From: AG41 sp036522815
Lineage (GTDB): Bacteria > Gemmatimonadota > Gemmatimonadetes > Gemmatimonadales > GWC2-71-9
DNA length: 26,461 bases
Direction: 5' to 3'
Assembly (NCBI GenBank): GCA_036522815.1
Contig: DATDFC010000211.1
Coordinates: 1 to 26,461 of the forward strand
Positions within the stretch are counted from its first letter, which is position 1; each line of letters begins with the position of its first letter. Below are positions 15,911-25,724 of this stretch, one piece after another. A model generated the notes under the pieces. It had not been told where the DNA came from and searched no databases. It saw only the letters and a program-made list of their open reading frames with translations. The position numbers and the translations under genes were made by a program.

Positions 15911-16134
15911 GCTCTCACTCCATGTTCTGGATGGATGCGGCCGGAGGGTGCTCGCCCGGAGCGGTGCGGCGCACAACTGGCGAAGCGCGCATGTGCAGTG
16001 CGCGCCGGGGGTGGGAGTTCCGACGAACAACGCAGAACGCCCCGCCCGGACAAACGACATGTGGACGGCCATTCCCACGCATGTCGCTTTACCGTATCAG
16101 GTGAGTAAAGTATGACACCCGTCGCGGGAGCCCG
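15911..16134 (-). promoter_or_regulatory. susC upstream region with an operator-like inverted repeat
   Basis: This 224-base gap is the longest non-coding stretch in the window and must hold the susCD promoter if that pair is not only read from the gene upstream. It contains an inverted repeat CTTTAC (16087-16092) / GTAAAG (16105-16110) with a 12-base spacer, in the only AT-rich part of the gap. No convincing -10/-35 pair is seen. The remainder is GC-rich leader. Confidence 0.3.
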
Positions 16135-17529
16135 CTAGGGGCGTCGTTTCGGCACACCTCGCTTGGTCCAGACCAGGATCACCCCGCAGCCGCTGTTCAG
16201 TCGCTGGTACTGCAGCGGGGCGCTGAACAGGTTCGAATAGACCTCGATCGCCAGGATCTCCTCCGGCGCGACCGGCACGGCCGGGGTTTGGGCCGGCGCA
16301 AGGGGGAAGTACACGCCATCGATGAAGTAGGAGGGTGGGCAATAGTTGGCGAACTGAGGATTGGTGATCTGGCCCTCGCCCCGCTGCAACTCCACCAGAT
16401 AGCTCGACCCATTGGGCCGCAGCCGCACGCCGGGAACCATGCGGAACACCTCCTCGAACTGCACCGCCCCGGCTCGCCGGATCTCGGTGGTATCGAGGAA
16501 GTGTCCCAGCGCCGTGCTGCGACGGCGCTCAAAGCCGACGCGCGTCAGGTACGGTTGGTAACGCGCTTCCACCGTGACCGGCTCGAGCACGTGTGCCGAG
16601 TCGCCCAGCACGATCGTCAGCTGCTGCGTCACGCCCGGCGGGATCCGGACCTGGACGCGGGCGGGAGGATACCCGATTGCCGTGCCCTCCAGGACTCGCG
16701 AGCCGGCTGGGACGTTTCCGAGCGTGAAGCCACCCGCCTCGTCCGCCTCGACACGCGCTTCGGTCCCAACCGCCGCCACGGTCGCACCAGGAATGGTGAT
16801 GCCGCTCCGGTTGCGGACGACGCCCCTGACCGCCCCGGTGCCCGGAGCCACGGCCAGGTGCAAGTCGGCGCGGCCGAACGCCCGCCCGGCCAGATCGACG
16901 AGGACCATGCCGGTCGGCCCGCCGCCCGCCTTGCCCTGCAGCAGCAACCCGACGTCGGTCGGAAGGTCGCAGAGCAGAATGCGACCCGACGCATCTGAGC
17001 GAGCCGCGGCGCTTACCGGGGCAGCGCGCACCGCCCCGGCGCCGATCACGTAGGTCGTCCAGTGGGCGGTCACGGTCACGTCGGCCAGCAGCCTGCCGTC
17101 GGCGACATCGCGCACCAGCCCCAGGATCGCGCCGGTCTCCCGCCACGGGTCGTGGGGACACAAGGCGCGATGCGCCGCCGCCGGACCCGGCGTCCCGAGA
17201 GCGACGGTGGCGGTGCGGCCGGCGGCGACGTTCACGACGACGGGCGACGCCGATAGGCCGATCGAATCGAGAACGGGATCATCGAACGTCAGCGTGTAGC
17301 GGCCGGCCGCGGGCACGACCAGCTGGAACCGCCCGGCGGGATCGGTGCGCGCCATGCGATTGGTGCCCTCGATCCAGACTTCGGCGCCCGCGAGGGGAGC
17401 GGCGCTGATCAGGCTGTCGTAGACGACCCCGCGCAGCACCGCCTCGCCTTGCGCGGTCGCTCGGGTGGTCAGGACCAGGCTCCCGCAGGCGATAATGAGG
17501 GTCGGTCGGACGGCGACGCGACGGACCAT
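16135..17529 (-). CDS. secreted protein with repeated carboxypeptidase-regulatory-like domains and a TonB-plug-like end, no barrel
   Basis: A 464-residue exported protein. The signal peptide is about 1-27 (ends RATAQ). Three beta-sandwich segments follow: about 31-110 (VLRGVVYDSLISAAPLAGAE, then TDPAGRFQLVVP), about 130-225 (GAILGLVRDVADGRLLADVT, then SDASGRILLCDLP) and about 230-310 (GAVRGVVRNRSGITIPGATV). The last 120 residues resemble a TonB receptor plug: FLDTTEIRRAGAVQFEEVFR, MVPGVRLRPNG, SYFIDGVYFPL, PEEILAIEVYSN, then CGVILVWTKRG. It then stops, with no beta barrel. It may sit in the periplasm or outer membrane and act with the SusCD pair downstream, but this is inference. Start ATG 17529 has no ribosome-binding site and lies seven bases after a -10-like TATTAT; the upstream extension to 17772 is antisense to the dehydrogenase gene. 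Confidence 0.8.
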   Translation of the reverse strand: MVRRVAVRPTLIIACGSLVLTTRATAQGEAVLRGVVYDSLISAAPLAGAEVWIEGTNRMARTDPAGRFQLVVPAAGRYTLTFDDPVLDSIGLSASPVVVNVAAGRTATVALGTPGPAAAHRALCPHDPWRETGAILGLVRDVADGRLLADVTVTAHWTTYVIGAGAVRAAPVSAAARSDASGRILLCDLPTDVGLLLQGKAGGGPTGMVLVDLAGRAFGRADLHLAVAPGTGAVRGVVRNRSGITIPGATVAAVGTEARVEADEAGGFTLGNVPAGSRVLEGTAIGYPPARVQVRIPPGVTQQLTIVLGDSAHVLEPVTVEARYQPYLTRVGFERRRSTALGHFLDTTEIRRAGAVQFEEVFRMVPGVRLRPNGSSYLVELQRGEGQITNPQFANYCPPSYFIDGVYFPLAPAQTPAVPVAPEEILAIEVYSNLFSAPLQYQRLNSGCGVILVWTKRGVPKRRP

Positions 17530-17535
17530 GGTCCC

Positions 17536-17542
17536 TATAATA
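17536..17542. promoter_or_regulatory. back-to-back -10 boxes of two divergent genes
   Basis: The plus strand reads TATAAT at 17536-17541, a perfect consensus -10 facing the acyl-CoA dehydrogenase. The minus strand reads TATTAT over 17542-17537, seven bases before ATG 17529. The two boxes overlap, so the promoters may compete. No good -35 is visible for either. Confidence 0.45.
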
Positions 17543-17562
17543 CCGTGAGAACTTCTGACTGC

Positions 17563-17568
17563 TAGATT
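17563..17568 (+). promoter_or_regulatory. second -10-like box before the acyl-CoA dehydrogenase start
   Basis: TAGATT lies nine bases before ATG 17578. It is an alternative to the TATAAT at 17536, and would give a transcript with almost no leader. Confidence 0.3.
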
Positions 17569-17577
17569 GGGACCGCG

Positions 17578-18732
<1,155 letters not shown>

Positions 18733-18745
18733 AAGGAGTGTACGC

Positions 18746-19075
18746 GTGAGACACATCGGCTGGGCTGTACTAGCGCTGAGCCTCGCCGCCGCCCCGCTCG
18801 CGGCGCAGGGGAAAGGTCCCAAGAAGTACGCGGTCACTAACGATCGCGCCCTGGTGGTGACCAAAGAGGTTCTGGTGAAGCAGGGCTACGAAGTTGTGAA
18901 CGTCGAGAACAGCGGGCACGACATCGTCGTGTGGTATCGGCGGGGGAATCGGGGGCGCGGGAAAGGAAAGGGCCCGCCCGTGCGGATGGTGATTCACCGC
19001 ACCGAAGATCGGGTAGTCTTCCTCAGCACGCCGAGTGAGGTTCTGGTCGACATCGACGTGAAGCTGAAGTTGTAG
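18746..19075 (+). CDS. small secreted basic protein of unknown function
   Basis: A 109-residue protein with a signal peptide (MRHIGWAVLALSLAAAPLAA, then Q). The mature 88 residues are basic and contain an N-terminal helix-like stretch (DRALVVTKEVLVKQGYEVVN), a strand (HDIVVWYRRG), a glycine/lysine/arginine linker (RGKGKGPP), and two strands (VRMVIHRTEDRVVFLS, LVDIDVKLKL). I do not recognise the family; the pattern suggests a small two-layer alpha/beta domain. The start is GTG 18746, supported by AAGGAG about seven bases upstream, 13 bases after the dehydrogenase stop, so it probably belongs to that transcript although the functions have no obvious link. Confidence 0.7.
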   Translation: MRHIGWAVLALSLAAAPLAAQGKGPKKYAVTNDRALVVTKEVLVKQGYEVVNVENSGHDIVVWYRRGNRGRGKGKGPPVRMVIHRTEDRVVFLSTPSEVLVDIDVKLKL

Positions 19076-19094
19076 CTATAAGCTGTTAACGCAA

Positions 19095-19123
19095 TTGATG
19101 TTGCATGGTATGCGAGGTATGCG
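19095..19123 (+). promoter_or_regulatory. candidate promoter before the 180-residue secreted protein gene
   Basis: TTGATG (19095-19100) and TATGCG (19118-19123) are separated by exactly 17 bases in a locally AT-rich stretch. The direct repeat GGTATGCG occurs twice over the -10 region. Matches to consensus are only moderate. The hairpin at 19122-19159 would lie in the leader. Confidence 0.3.
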
Positions 19124-19159
19124 TGACGAGCGGCACAGATTGCGACGCCGCTCGTCACG
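19122..19159 (+). terminator. 13-bp perfect hairpin in the intergenic leader
   Basis: CGTGACGAGCGGC pairs perfectly with GCCGCTCGTCACG around a 12-base loop. It lies 47 bases after one stop and 79 bases before the next start. It could end the upstream transcript, or act as a leader structure or a palindromic binding site; no T-run follows. Confidence 0.5.
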
Positions 19160-19238
19160 AGCTTCGGGGTGCCTAGTCGTGCACACCCGCTGAGGCCGCC
19201 GCGCCCCTCCTCAGCACCAACGAGCGAGGGGGTAAACG

Positions 19239-19781
19239 ATGCGAGCTCTCATACTGGTCGTGGCGCTTGCGACTGCGCCGTTTTTCGTCGGCGTCTCCCA
19301 GAGTCCCCAAGGCCTCAATTGCGACAACGGTCAAGGTGACGAGAACCGCTCCGACTCGGGCGAGGTGCACGCCCATCGTGGGCACTGCGTACTGGAACCC
19401 CCGCCGCCGCCGCCCGGGTGCGTGAACTCCGGACCGGGCACCGGAGCCGGGATGGTCGAGGGGCAGGTGTACCTGGATGATCCGACGCAGAATTTCCCGT
19501 ATCTCACGGGCTGGTGCGTGGAGCTTAGGGACGTGAGCGGCGCGGTCGTCGCCACCGCCGTTACCAGCGGCACGGCCCTCGACTCGGAGGGGAACAACTA
19601 CATCTTCACCGGCGTCCCACCCGGCACCTATACCGTGTGCGAGGAGCTGCCGGCGAATTCGACATTTCACGAGACCTCCCCGACGAGCGGGGCCGATTGC
19701 GGCGGCGGCGTCTTCGGATTCAGCTTCACCATCGCGGATGGGAGCGTGGCCGACTTCCTCACCTTCGCGAATCTCCCGTAG
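19239..19781 (+). CDS. secreted protein with a prealbumin-like (SpaA/SdrD-B type) domain
   Basis: A 180-residue exported protein. A signal peptide covers about residues 1-20. A polar linker ends in a run of six prolines (54-59). The C-terminal half (about 72-180) is a single beta-sandwich: GMVEGQVYLDD, then WCVELRDVSGAVVAT, then NNYIFTGVPPGTYTVCEELP, with the typical G-x-Y-x-F-x-x-x-P-P-G-x-Y-x-V-x-E signature of SpaA/SdrD-B/Cna-B-like domains. Six cysteines (28, 50, 61, 93, 134, 154) could make disulfides. There is no sortase signal or membrane anchor. AGGGGG six bases before ATG 19239 sets the start. A terminator-like hairpin follows 31 bases after the stop. Probably an extracellular or surface-associated protein; the role is unknown. 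Confidence 0.75.
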   Translation: MRALILVVALATAPFFVGVSQSPQGLNCDNGQGDENRSDSGEVHAHRGHCVLEPPPPPPGCVNSGPGTGAGMVEGQVYLDDPTQNFPYLTGWCVELRDVSGAVVATAVTSGTALDSEGNNYIFTGVPPGTYTVCEELPANSTFHETSPTSGADCGGGVFGFSFTIADGSVADFLTFANLP

Positions 19782-19811
19782 GGTCCAGAGCAAGGCCTCG
19801 CACGGCAGGTC

Positions 19812-19839
19812 CAGGCCCCGGCAGTCTCGCCGGGGCCTG
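19812..19839 (+). terminator. intrinsic-terminator-like hairpin
   Basis: An 11-bp perfect stem (CAGGCCCCGGC / GCCGGGGCCTG) with a six-base loop, followed by CTTCGTTGT. It lies between the secreted protein gene and the aminotransferase and immediately precedes the aminotransferase -10-like box. Confidence 0.65.
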
Positions 19840-19847
19840 CTTCGTTG

Positions 19848-19853
19848 TAAGTT
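19848..19853 (+). promoter_or_regulatory. -10-like box (TANNNT) for a probable leaderless aminotransferase transcript
   Basis: TAAGTT lies seven bases before ATG 19861, right after the hairpin that ends the previous unit, and no Shine-Dalgarno sequence is present. Confidence 0.45.
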
Positions 19854-21001
19854 CCTCTCCATGCACACCGCCCGGCGCACCCACGGGTTCACCGAATCGG
19901 TGATCCGCGGCATGACCCGGCTCGCGAGCGAGCACGCTGCCATCAACCTGGCGCAGGGATTCCCGAACTTTGCCGCGCCCGAAGTCTTGAAACAGGCCGC
20001 CGCGCGCGCCATCGCGGATGACGTGAACCAGTACGCCATCACCTGGGGCGCCAAGCGGCTGCGCGAGGCGCTCGCCCGCAAGTACGCCGACTGGTACGGC
20101 ATGACCGTGAATCCCGAAACCGAGATCACGGTGACGTGCGGCGCCACCGAGGCGATGGCGTCGGCGCTGCTCGCCATCGTCGATCCCGGCGACGAGGTCG
20201 TCGTGTTCGAGCCGTTCTACGAGAACTACGGCCCCGACGCGATCCTGTGCGGCGCCAAGCCGGTATACGTGCCCATGCCGGTGGATGCCGAGCTGGACCT
20301 GGACCGGGTCGCGGCGGCGTTCTCGCAGCGTACGCGCGCCATCATCGTGTGCACGCCCAACAACCCTACCGGGCGCGTGCTCACGCGCCGCGAGCTCGAG
20401 GCCGTTGCCCAGCTGTGCCGGCGGCACGACGCCTACGCCGTGACCGACGAGATCTACGAGCACATCTATTACGAAGGAGAGCACATCCCGATCGCGACCC
20501 TCGACGGGATGCGCGAGCGCACCATCACCATCAGCGGCGCGTCGAAGACGTTCAGCGTGACGGGCTGGCGTGTGGGCACGATCGTCGCCCCCCCGGAAGC
20601 GAGCGATGCGATCCGCAAGGTGCACGACTTCCTGACCGTAGGCGCGCCGGCGCCCTTGCAGGAGGCGATCGCCGCGGGGCTGGAGACGCTGGGCGACGAC
20701 TACTACGCGACGCTCGCCCGCGAGTATCGCGCCCGCCGTGACCTGCTATGCCGTGCGCTCGTGGACGCGGGCTTCCGCTGCACGCCGCCGCAGGGCGCGT
20801 ACTATGTGTTGGCGGACTTCTCGAGCATCTCGCCCCTGCCCGACGACGAGTTCGCCGTCTGGCTCACCAAGGAAATCGGTGTTTCTCCCGTGCCCGGGTC
20901 GAGCTTCTTCAGCCGCCCCGAGCTGGGGCGGCGGCTGGTGCGATTCGCCTTCTGCAAGACAGAGGACCTGCTCGAGGAAGCCGCCCGGCGGTTGTCCCGG
21001 G

Positions 21002-22462
<1,461 letters not shown>

Positions 22463-22611
22463 GGGCTGACTACCCCGGGGGCACTATGCCGGGTTCCACG
22501 CGCGCCGTGTGCAGTTTGGTAACTTCGGAAGCGGGGCGAACCCGGATCCCGTGACCGGGCGCACACAAACCGCGGCCTCGAGTCGGCGCCGCTCCTGCTC
22601 CACACTAACCA

Positions 22612-22639
22612 CTACCGTCCTCTACCGCCCTCTACCGTC
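22612..22639 (-). repeat. 10-bp tandem repeat, copy 2, inverted relative to copy 1
   Basis: Read on the minus strand: GACGGTAGAG, GGCGGTAGAG, GACGGTAG. The 20 bases GACGGTAGAGGGCGGTAGAG at 22639-22620 are identical to 10753-10772. The repeat ends 21 bases before the start of the OPT transporter gene, in the 198-base divergent gap shared with the kinase gene. Confidence 0.8.
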
Positions 22640-22660
22640 AGCCTTCAGATTCACCCGCCT

Positions 22661-24832
22661 ATGCCCGCCCCCGAACCCTACATCCCGGCGACGCATTTTC
22701 CCGCCGAGCTGACGCCGCGCGCCCTCATCCTCGGCGCGCTGCTCGGATTGATCTTCAGCGCTTCGAGCGTGTACCTCGCGCTCAAGATCGGGCTCACGGT
22801 CAGCTCCTCGATCCCCATCGCCGTGCTCTCGATCACGATCTTCCGCGCCCTCGGCCGCACGTCGATCCTCGAGAACAACATCGTGCAGACCACGGGCTCG
22901 GCATCGGATTCCGTGGCCGCCGGCGTCGTGTTCACCATCCCGGCCATCCTCTTGATGGGCTACGACCTCGACATCAGCCGGGTGGCGGTGCTGGCGACCG
23001 CGGGCGGGCTGATGGGCATACTCATGATGATCCCGCTGCGCCGCGCGTTGATCGTCAGAGAGCACGACACACTGATCTACCCGGAGGGCACGGCGTGCGC
23101 GGAAGTGCTGATCGCGGGCGAAGAGCGCGGCCTGCAGGCCAAGCGCGTGTTCCAGGCGTTCGGCGTGGGCTTCGTCTACAAGTTCCTGATGGGCGGGCTC
23201 AAGCTGTGGCCCGACGTGCCCGGCAAGGCCCTCGCTTTTTATCCCGGCGCGGCCATCTCGTCGGAGATCTCCCCGGAGCTCCTGGGGGTGGGCTACATTA
23301 TCGGCCCGCGCATCGCCGGCTATCTGTTCGCCGGGGGGTGCTTCGCCTACCTGGTGCTCGCCCCGGCGATCAAACTGGTGGGATCGGGCCTCGCCGAGCC
23401 GTTCGGCTTCCCCGCGGTGAAGCTGATCCGGGACATGAGTCCCGGCGAGCTGCGGTCGAGCTTCGTGTTCTACATCGGGGCCGGCGCCGTCGCCTCGGCG
23501 GGAATCATCGCGCTGGCCCGCTCGCTCCCGACGATCATGAGCTCGTTCGCCTCGAGCTGGAAGGAGCTGCGCGCGTCCCGGCTCGGGCAGGCCGTCACCC
23601 GGCTGCGGACCGAAGACGATCTCCCTCTTTCACTCACCGTCGGCGGCTCGATCGCCCTTGCCATCGTTCTCACGTTGCTGCCGCAGCTGGGCGTCAACCT
23701 GCTCGGCGCGGTCCTGATCGTGATCTTCGGATTCTTCTTCGCCACCGTGTCCTCCCGCATCTGCGGCCAGATCGGCTCCTCGGCGAACCCGATTTCCGGC
23801 ATGACCATCGCGGCCCTGCTCGGGACGTGTCTGATCTTCGTCGCTATCGGCTGGACCGGCGTGGATCACCGCGTGCAGGCGATCTCCATCGCCGCCGTCG
23901 TCGCCGTCGCGACGGCGAACGCCGGGAACACGTCGCAAGACCTGAAAACCGGTTTCCTCGTGGGCTCCACGCCGCGTAACCAGCAGATCGCCATCCTGAT
24001 CGGGGCCCTGGGATCGGCGCTCGTGGTCGGCTGGACGCTCACGCTCCTCAACCGGGCGTACACCTATCCCGTGCCCGAGACGCACGCCCCGTTCCGCGCG
24101 CAGTCGCTCACACCGCCGCCCGGTGGCCGGGCGCCGGTCGAGGTGCTGCCAGCCACCATGGCGGGGTTCCGCATCGCCGGCAGCGACTCGGTGGACCGCG
24201 CCACGTATCAGGTCGTCCGCGTGTACGTCGTCACCGACGGCGTCGCGGCCGGCAAGTACCTGATGGATCCCAAGAGTCGCGAGCTGCGCTACGTGCTCGA
24301 CCCCGGGATCGGTGGCCGCGTGCACGAGTATCGCGGCAAGGCCATTCCTCGGCTCGATTCGCCGAAGGCGACCATCATGGCGCTCATCACCGACGGCATC
24401 CTGACTCACAAGTTGCCGTGGGTGTTGGTGATGCTCGGGGTGTTCATCACCGTCGCAATCGAGCTGATGGGGGTGCAGGCCCTGCCCGTGGCCGTGGGGG
24501 TGTATCTCCCGATCTCCACCTCCTCCGCCATGTTCGCCGGGGGCATCGTGCGCTGGTTGATCGAGCGTCGGGCCCAGGCCAGCCAGCGGTCGATCGCGGA
24601 GGTCGAATCGGGACCCGGCGTGCTATTCGCGAGCGGCTTGATCGCGGGCGGCGCCATCTGCGGCATCGTGCTCGCGGCATTCGCCGGCGTGTTCGGCTCG
24701 GCGGACGCGCTCGCCGAGAAGCTGCCCGTATTCCACGCGCTCGGCGGTCTCCCCGGCTCGAACGCGCTGGCCTTCGGGCTGTTCGCGGCACTGGGGGCCC
24801 TGCTCTATCGGGTCGGCACGCGCCCGCAGTGA
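22661..24832 (+). CDS. OPT family oligopeptide/metal-chelate transporter
   Basis: A 723-residue inner-membrane transporter with about 14-16 hydrophobic segments. The N-terminus PYIPATHFPAELTPRALILG is typical of bacterial OPT proteins, followed by SASSVYLALKIGLTVSSSIP, TGSASDSVAAGVVFT (about 83-97), YPEGTACAEVL (about 140) and IGSSANPISGMTIAALLG (about 369-386), all family hallmarks. A soluble loop of about 100 residues (about 475-575) lies between two membrane segments; it contains KYLMDPKSRELRYVLDPG and the conserved entry to the next helix (TDGILTHKLPWVLVMLG). Substrates in the family are oligopeptides or metal chelates taken up with protons; the one here is unknown. ATG 22661 has no ribosome-binding site. 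A BtuF-like gene follows after 21 bases. Confidence 0.92.
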   Translation: MPAPEPYIPATHFPAELTPRALILGALLGLIFSASSVYLALKIGLTVSSSIPIAVLSITIFRALGRTSILENNIVQTTGSASDSVAAGVVFTIPAILLMGYDLDISRVAVLATAGGLMGILMMIPLRRALIVREHDTLIYPEGTACAEVLIAGEERGLQAKRVFQAFGVGFVYKFLMGGLKLWPDVPGKALAFYPGAAISSEISPELLGVGYIIGPRIAGYLFAGGCFAYLVLAPAIKLVGSGLAEPFGFPAVKLIRDMSPGELRSSFVFYIGAGAVASAGIIALARSLPTIMSSFASSWKELRASRLGQAVTRLRTEDDLPLSLTVGGSIALAIVLTLLPQLGVNLLGAVLIVIFGFFFATVSSRICGQIGSSANPISGMTIAALLGTCLIFVAIGWTGVDHRVQAISIAAVVAVATANAGNTSQDLKTGFLVGSTPRNQQIAILIGALGSALVVGWTLTLLNRAYTYPVPETHAPFRAQSLTPPPGGRAPVEVLPATMAGFRIAGSDSVDRATYQVVRVYVVTDGVAAGKYLMDPKSRELRYVLDPGIGGRVHEYRGKAIPRLDSPKATIMALITDGILTHKLPWVLVMLGVFITVAIELMGVQALPVAVGVYLPISTSSAMFAGGIVRWLIERRAQASQRSIAEVESGPGVLFASGLIAGGAICGIVLAAFAGVFGSADALAEKLPVFHALGGLPGSNALAFGLFAALGALLYRVGTRPQ

Positions 24833-24842
24833 CGTCTCGCTC

Positions 24843-24848
24843 TACATT
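24843..24848 (+). promoter_or_regulatory. -10-like box (TANNNT) for a probable leaderless transcript of the BtuF-like gene
   Basis: TACATT lies five bases before ATG 24854 in the 21-base gap after the OPT gene. No Shine-Dalgarno sequence is present, so this gene may have its own start even though it looks operonic. Confidence 0.4.
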
Positions 24849-24853
24849 TCGGC

Positions 24854-25705
24854 ATGCGCATCGTGTCGTTGCTCCCCGCCGCGACCGAGATCGTGGCCGC
24901 GCTCGGCGCGATGGGTCGGCTGGTCGGCGTCTCACACGAATGCGACTTCCCGCCCCAGGTGCGCTCTCTCCCCCGGGTCACGCGCAGTCGGATCGATCCG
25001 AGCCTTCCTTCAGGCGCGATCGACCGCGCCGTGACGGAGGCGCGGCGCACCGGGGTGCCGACCGTCGAGGTGGACGTCGAGCTCGTGGCGCACCTGCGCC
25101 CCGACGTGCTGATCGGGCAGTCGGTGTGCGAGGTCTGCGCCATCGGCGAGGCCGACCTCGCGCGCGTGGTGACGACCCTGATCCCGATTCCATGGGTCGT
25201 GACGCTGCACGCCCACACCCTGAACGGCGTATTCGAGGACATCGTCAAGGTGGGCGAGGTCCTCGAGCTGCGGGACGAGGCCGAGGAGCTGCTGGCGGGG
25301 TTGCGCTACCGGTTGCGGCGCGTCCGGAATCGGCATGCTACGCCCCGACGTACCCCGCGCGTGCTGGTGCTCGAATGGTTGGACCCCCCGTACGTGGCGG
25401 GCCACTGGGTCCCGGAGCTCGTGGCACTCGCGGGCGGGACAGACGTCGCCGCCGCGGCCGGTGAGCCCTCGCGACAACGCTCGTGGGCGGAGCTGACGGC
25501 GCTCGAGCCCGATCTGGTCCTGGTGGCGCTGTGCGGGTTCGACGTCGCGCGCGCCCGGTCCGAGCTCGCCGCCGTGCGCGCGGACGTGCCCCGGGCGCTG
25601 CTCAGCCGCCGCGTCGAATTCGTCGACGGCGGCGCCTATACGTCCCGTCCCGGACCGCGCCTCGTCGATGTCGCCGAGATCCTTTCCCGGTTGATGATCA
25701 GTTGA
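24854..25705 (+). CDS. BtuF-like (cobalamin/helical-backbone) binding protein without signal peptide
   Basis: A 283-residue protein of the periplasmic-binding-protein group that includes BtuF. It starts directly with the first strand of the fold (MRIVSLLPAATEIVAALGAM) and so has no signal peptide or lipobox. Characteristic stretches are VGVSHECDFP (31-40), HLRPDVLIGQSVCEVCAIGE (with two cysteines three residues apart), LVLEWLDPPYVAGHWVPELV and LEPDLVLVALCGFDVAR. This signal-less group is common in bacteria and is usually annotated as a cobalamin-binding protein, but without experimental support known to me. No ABC permease or ATPase gene is adjacent. Given the lack of export it may bind a cofactor in the cytosol; this is inference. 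The stop is 19 bases before the likely start of the CapA-family gene. Confidence 0.82.
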   Translation: MRIVSLLPAATEIVAALGAMGRLVGVSHECDFPPQVRSLPRVTRSRIDPSLPSGAIDRAVTEARRTGVPTVEVDVELVAHLRPDVLIGQSVCEVCAIGEADLARVVTTLIPIPWVVTLHAHTLNGVFEDIVKVGEVLELRDEAEELLAGLRYRLRRVRNRHATPRRTPRVLVLEWLDPPYVAGHWVPELVALAGGTDVAAAAGEPSRQRSWAELTALEPDLVLVALCGFDVARARSELAAVRADVPRALLSRRVEFVDGGAYTSRPGPRLVDVAEILSRLMIS

Positions 25706-25724
25706 CTGCTCCAGCGAGGTTCCC

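Noticed and set aside
15911..16078. An N-terminal extension of SusC starting at 16078
   Set aside because: The extension lacks a signal peptide, while ATG 15910 has both a ribosome-binding site and an immediate signal peptide.
19738..19860. An upstream ATG start for the aminotransferase
   Set aside because: It overlaps the preceding gene and the terminator hairpin, and the encoded extra residues are Arg/Ser-rich without similarity to the family N-terminus.
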